Shown here one piece after another: positions 59,778-64,000 of a stretch of DNA of 64,000 bases. Within the stretch, counting starts at the first letter, position 1, and every line of letters starts with the position of its first letter. The position numbers and the translations under genes are program-made. This DNA is from Reticulitermes speratus. Lineage: Eukaryota > Arthropoda > Insecta > Blattodea > Rhinotermitidae. Under the pieces are notes generated by a model. The model was not told where the DNA came from and searched no databases. It saw only the letters and a program-made list of their open reading frames with translations. Where the stretch lies: contig JAJKFL010000005.1 in NCBI GenBank assembly GCA_021186555.1, positions 41,195,135-41,259,134 of the forward strand, given 5' to 3'.

Positions 59778-60066
59778 AATTGAATGAGAACATCGTCAGA
59801 ACAACCACAAATTTATTGTAAAACAACACTTTCATTACAACACGCAACATGTTTCGGCCCGAAATGGCCATCATCAGGTTTTTATGTAAATATAAAAATA
59901 TAACAAGAAAGTAAATAGATTTTATTACAGATCTTATCCTAGGTGTGAGAACTCTTAATAAAAGTTTGATGATGCCCCTTCCGGGCCGAAACTCGTAGCG
60001 TGTTGTAAAAAAAGTATTATTTTATAGTAAATTTGTAGTGTTGTTTGACGGTGCTCTCATTCAATT
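59778..60066. repeat. Foldback element with hammerhead-like motif in each arm
   Basis: Arms of about 100 bp (59778-59878 and 59965-60066) are reverse complements with scattered mismatches. Both contain ATTGAATGAGA, AAATTTA, ACAACACGC and a TTTCGGCCCG-ATGATG core. The 86-bp spacer is unrelated. The arrangement resembles the head-to-head or tail-to-tail copies typical of Penelope-like elements, which is an inference. Confidence 0.8.
59841..59880 (-). ncRNA. Hammerhead-like motif, core intact, stem I lost
   Basis: Minus strand: CTGATGA (59877-59871), extra T, stem II GGCC-ATTTCG-GGCC, GAA, stem III ACATGT and T. The flanks do not pair beyond one base, so self-cleavage is doubtful. The opposing arm (59964-60002, plus strand) has TTGATGA in place of the core start. 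Confidence 0.45.
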
Positions 60067-60097
60067 CCTGCATACCTGCAGTTGATACAGCATCGAT

Positions 60098-60597
60098 GTG
60101 TACCTAGCAGTCAATCTGAACCCTGCCACTGACGGACATTCCGGTCATAACACAACCAGGAGTACTGCCTGGGCTGATCGAAACAGAATTCGGATTTGAC
60201 TGTTGCGAGCGAAGTGTTCTGTGCTTAGCAGCCAATCCAGAGATCCGCAACTGACGGACTTTCCTACCAGGACGTAACCTTCCTGCAACGATGGAAACAG
60301 TTCGTAATTAATATTTAAGCCTAACGTTACTTTCTGCATATTCTTATGTAGCGTTCAACCATAAATCCTCCAATGACGGATTTACCCGCCAGAGCACAAC
60401 CAGGCGTACTACCTGGGCTGACCTAAAGAGAATTTAGACTTGACGGATATGAGGGAAGGGCTCTGTGTCTGCACCTAGCAGCCAATCAAAATTACGTCAC
60501 TGACTCACTTTCCCTGCAGAACGCAATCAGCGTACTGCCTGCACTGCCCGAAACAGGATTCACATTTTGTCATTACAAACCCGACGTTCTGTCATTT
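60098..60597. repeat. Degenerate 124-bp tandem repeat, four copies
   Basis: Copies start near 60098, 60222, 60346 and 60470. Shared landmarks are CCTAGCAGCCAATC, CACTGACGGACTTTCC, CACAACCAGGCGTACTGCCT and GGGCTGA-CGAAACAGAATT. Copies differ by many substitutions but keep the spacing. Confidence 0.82.
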
Positions 60598-60988
60598 CCT
60601 CTGCGGTGTTATATTATACACACTGTCCGCGATTTATATTTCACTGCATCAAATCGAGCTGCATGCGTTGCGCCATATCCGATGTCCTTTTTTAAAGCAA
60701 AAGCTATGCTAAATACGTATGTACAGTGCCTTAGTCAAGGTAGTAACACTGGTAGACTCACCCAGTAGGGCGATGTACCGGTATTGCTCTAGACTTCTTT
60801 TCCTGAGATGGCGCAGTGAGATTATCGGCCAGATCACCGACTATCATGATTTTCGTATTTTTCCTCAGCTCTTCCAAGCAAATAAAAGCTAAGTACATCG
60901 ATTAGGCCATGACCACTTCCTTCTAAATCCTTTCCAGTATATGATACAAATCATTGTACCATCTACAGAACAAGCTTCACTACTCACC
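60598..60988. other. No recognisable gene
   Basis: Noncoding sequence. Confidence 0.4.
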
Positions 60989-60999
60989 ATGTATATATA

Positions 61000-61390
61000 T
61001 ATTCATTCATTCTGTGGTCTGTCTTACGACAGGTCCGTAGCCTCTTCCAAAGCGAGTTCTCCACAGGGTGTGATCTAGTGCTTCCTCTTTCAATTTCCAG
61101 TATCTTTTCTTTTCCTTAAGGTCATCCAGTAGCTGCTTACGTCTTCTCCCTCGTCGTCTCGTCATTTCTATCCTTCCTTCTAACTTTCCTTCAATCACGT
61201 GTTTCAGAAGACAGTTTCTACGCAAGATGTGACCAATCCAGTTAGCCTTTCTTCTTTTTATTGTATGTAGGATATTCCTCTCCTCCTTGACTCTGTGTAA
61301 TACTTCTTCATTTCTCACACGATCGGTCCAACTGATCTTCTCCATTCTTCTCCAGCACCACATTTCAAAACTTTCCAGATACTTCTGATA
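61000..61390 (-). pseudogene. LINE family 1 3' fragment, open frame intact
   Basis: The last about 128 codons of the family 1 polyprotein in minus orientation, from QKYLESFEMWCWRRMEKISW to GYGPVVRQTTE and stop. It differs from the 55 kb copy at about six residues. No catalytic motif is included, so it is a 5'-truncated insertion and not a functional gene. Short (TA)n runs flank both sides, suggesting insertion into a TA microsatellite. Confidence 0.85.
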
Positions 61391-61424
61391 TATATATATA
61401 CACATATATATATATATATATATT
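61389..61424. repeat. (TA)n microsatellite
   Basis: TA repeats interrupted by one CACA; a matching short run lies at 60989-60999 on the other side of the LINE fragment. Confidence 0.9.
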
Positions 61425-61475
61425 CAAGCAACTGCACTATAATTAGATACAATAATACACAAATGTGTAGTAATA

Positions 61476-61515
61476 CTCCTACACGTTTCGGCCTTTTTCG
61501 GCCATCCTCAGGGAG
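61476..61515 (-). ncRNA. Hammerhead ribozyme-like motif, best conserved
   Basis: Minus strand from 61515: stem I strand CTCC; core CTGAGGA (61511-61505); extra T; stem II GGCC-GAAAAA-GGCC (61503-61490); GAA (61489-61487); stem III ACGTGT (61486-61481, one G-T wobble); predicted cleavage A (61480); stem I strand GGAG (61479-61476). All core positions match the consensus and both stems pair. Confidence 0.6.
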
Positions 61516-61936
61516 GCATTCAACAAAGAAAAATACGGTAATGGCTAGTTATGTCATAAATGTGCAGTGTTAGATTTAAAATACAAATATTAAAATGGTT
61601 AAAAAGATTAAAAAGCGTAGTGCAGTGTGCCATAATAGTTACTTGATTGCAAACAACTAAAAGAGAAGAAAAGCACTTCAAACATGAATGGAAAGCCGCC
61701 GAATTTAGCGGTTAACAATGTGGAATTCTGTACGATTCTGTATTTTGTCTTTTTTTTATATTTTAGAACGCAGTAAGTACTTCAAACTACACAGTGCTGA
61801 CGTAATATCCGGAGGAACGGAAGATACGTCGTCCACTTCACGCATTTATTGCTTGAACTGCACAGATCACCCAGCCATTCGATGTCCCGTGAGTAGTTGA
61901 AGAAGCATGATTAAACAAATCAGAAATCATTTAGTG
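61516..61936. other. No recognisable gene
   Basis: A-rich sequence next to the ribozyme motif may be the remainder of the same element; no domain seen. Confidence 0.4.
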
Positions 61937-62214
61937 AAAACGTAAAATTGTCCCTGTCCACGCCATGAGTGCGTATAGTGGGAGTAGAGGTATGGCTGCA
62001 CTCATTCTTAACCTCTGCTCTAGATGGATGTGAGTGGTCAGCTTCACGCCCGGCCCCTTTATCCCCGGGAAAGAACCGCGATACCCACTGAATAGGAGGG
62101 TGGGTGGACTCCAAATCCGCTATGGACATTTTGGAGAAGAGAAAAATCTCTTGCCCCTGCCAAGATTCGAACCCCAGAACGTTTAGTCCATAGAATAGTC
62201 ACTATTCCGGTAAC
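61937..62214 (-). mobile_element. SINE family A, diverged
   Basis: Minus orientation: TTCACGCCCGGCCCCTTTAT, CCCCGGGAAAGAACCGCG, GGGTGGACTCCAAATCCGC, AAATCTCTTGCCCCTGCC, then an eroded B-box and a head complement near TAGTCACTATTCCGG. Confidence 0.8.
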
Positions 62215-62818
62215 GGAATTATTTAGTGAAGGTACATACTTCCAGTCTATCATGCAATGGACTCTTGTGTGATATCAGATGATTTCTTCATCGTAGTTTT
62301 GACATGTAATCTCTCGAGACTGTTTCGTCAAGCCATCACTTCCTTATAAGTGAGATTTAATAATATAAATAATGATTGAAGCGTTGCTGTGAACAGTTAC
62401 AAAGATAGCGCTGCATGTATGTATGCCACATTTACAGCACATAGCAATTGCATGGCAATTAAATATGAAGCAACTGCAGATAGACTTCCTCATCTCATAG
62501 AGAAGCAATCCGGAATTTGAAATTCACTTAGAAGTCTTCGTCACGATTTTTAAATTAAATGAAATTATATCGACACACCTTCCATCTCTTTAGATACGTC
62601 TCCTCCCCGTATCCAACAAATACTTCAATTAAAGGGTGTGTGTTGCATGATGATTACTTGTAAGAGCATCAACAAACATACTTCTTTATCGTATAGGTGT
62701 GGAACGTGCATGCTTTGTCCCGCTTGACCTCTTTCGTTTCAAATGGTTTAATAATCCGAAGATCTATTTATCACACGAAAACCTGTGCAGCCTCATTTTA
62801 TCTTAATATAAACAGGTA
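62215..62818. other. No recognisable gene
   Basis: AT-rich noncoding sequence. Confidence 0.45.
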
Positions 62819-62819
62819 A

Positions 62820-63097
62820 TGGCCGATCCCAGTGGCCGCGCTGTCTAAGGAATGGGTCTGCGGCCACTCGCTTGCTGGGATTGTGGGTTCGAATCCCGCC
62901 TTTGGCATGGATGTCTGTCTCTTGTGAGTGTTGTATGTTGTCAGGTAGAGCTTTCTGCGTCGAGCTGATCACTCGTCCAGAGGAGTCCTACCGGGTGTGT
63001 GTGTCTGAATGTGGTCGTCAAGCCTCGATAATGAGGAGGCTTTGGCCCACTACGGGCTGTTTCGTCACGGAAAGAAATAAACAGATAATGTAATGTA
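62820..63097 (+). mobile_element. SINE family C, full-length
   Basis: Class II tRNA-like head (GGCCGATCCCAGTGGCCGCG, TGTCTAAGGAATGGGTCTGC, TGTGGGTTCGAATCCCGCC), body with AGGAGTCCTACCGGGTGTGT and GAGGAGGCTTTGGCCCAC, and a terminal (TGTAA)n. A probable target duplication AAACAGGTAATG / AAACAGATAATG flanks it (one mismatch). Confidence 0.88.
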
Positions 63098-64000
63098 ATG
63101 GATGGAAGTTTACAAGAACCGTGTGCTTTGTGGACTTTATTACTAGAGGTGCTGAATCTCTGGAAGTGTAGTTGCTGGGTAAGTTCTGAATGTTGTGCTT
63201 ATGCAGTGTTCCTTTCTTTATACGAGTAGATAAAATCCAAAATCATAGTTTCTTAAGGTTATCCCTCAATCATAAAATTTATATGAGTAGTATTTACTAC
63301 GTAATTATAGCAGGAGGGGAACCATACACAATTCGCCACAACGGCCGGTTGGGGCTGTGCTCTTCCTAATGCAGGAAGATCCTTAGATCCGGAGGTGAGT
63401 CTCATCCTTCCTTGAGCCACGACACGGGGGCAGACCGGCCACAGTTCCGTACAGTGTTGTCTGTATCTCAATTATTAAGCACTACTAGAAATCTGTAGTG
63501 TGGGGCAAAATCCTTGTGCATGCAAGGAAGATATCTCAAAGGTGGTCAAGCAACAACACAAGCCTAAGCAGCCATACTTCGGCATAAAATTAGTTGCAGT
63601 TTAATCCATCACAAACGTTATGAAGTTCCACTCTGAATAAAAGTTTTCCTTCCTCATTGAGTCGCGGCCGAAACAGCTCAAATCTGAACAGCGGAGTTTT
63701 TCGCAATATCACCTGAAATTTAATGGCTAGTAAATCTGTAAAATTTGTTATCTATTGAGGTCGTCGTTTGATTTATATTGCGGTGCAGATCTGTTGAATT
63801 GTTTGACACAAAATTATAAAATAAGTCAGAATTTCACACACTACTACTTATTTTCTTTCCTGCATCAAAATTTTAACGTTCCGTGGTGTAGGCCACTTAC
63901 CAATATAAAATGGGGTAGACCGCACCAGCGGTTCCGTACCAACACACAACAAACAGACCACAACCCTGGACCAAATAGCTGCCCCTAACACGACCTGCAA
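63098..64000. other. No recognisable gene to the window end
   Basis: AT-rich. CGCGGCCGAAACAGCTC at 63663-63679 is a stray ribozyme-like half-motif. Nothing else recognised. Confidence 0.4.

Noticed and set aside
62821..62910. Free-standing tRNA-Leu/Ser gene
   Set aside because: A- and B-boxes are good, but the head continues into the family C SINE body and the acceptor arm ends do not pair; it is a SINE head. The same applies at 44985.

Overview
This window reads as gene-poor, AT-rich, repeat-laden nuclear DNA of an insect, most likely a cockroach or other member of Blattodea. The insect call rests on an intron-split gene for a pro-resilin-like cuticular protein with an arthropod TATA plus TCAGT initiator promoter. 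The cockroach call rests on my recognition of the LINE reverse transcriptase fragments and is weaker. There are no operons, no CRISPR arrays and no convincing free-standing tRNA or rRNA genes.

The one well-supported protein-coding gene lies on the minus strand at 27377-33700. It has a promoter and a 9-nt coding first exon near 33650, a 4.2-kb intron holding a SINE, a 38-bp tandem repeat and an old LINE fragment, a large repeat exon (28354-29424) and a final exon (27377-27601) with a Rebers-Riddiford chitin-binding domain. All junctions are phase 0 and give a secreted protein of 434 residues.

Most of the rest is mobile and repetitive DNA. (1) One LINE family has a 1.8-kb reverse-transcriptase copy with a single in-frame stop (53.5-55.3 kb) and two 3' fragments (35.9 and 61.0-61.4 kb). 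A second LINE family is present only as old 3' tails. (2) At least four families of tRNA-derived SINEs occur, with one clear nested insertion (44.9-45.4 kb) and one probable (52.3-52.55 kb). (3) A decayed, internally deleted pogo/Tigger-like DNA transposon (24.8-25.9 kb) contains a palindromic element. (4) There are several foldback elements, including a near-perfect 62-bp-arm hairpin at 42.6 kb. (5) Scattered hammerhead-ribozyme-like motifs have a reduced stem III, of the kind known from Penelope-like retroelements; some are paired in inverted orientation. (6) Minisatellites lie at 1-315, 384-985, 9.3-9.9, 51.4-51.8, 57.3-58.2 and 60.1-60.6 kb, with many trinucleotide runs elsewhere.

No undescribed multi-gene system is visible. 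The items most worth checking are the hammerhead motifs and their foldback arrangement, the fresh hairpin element, and the full exon structure and promoter of the resilin-like gene.
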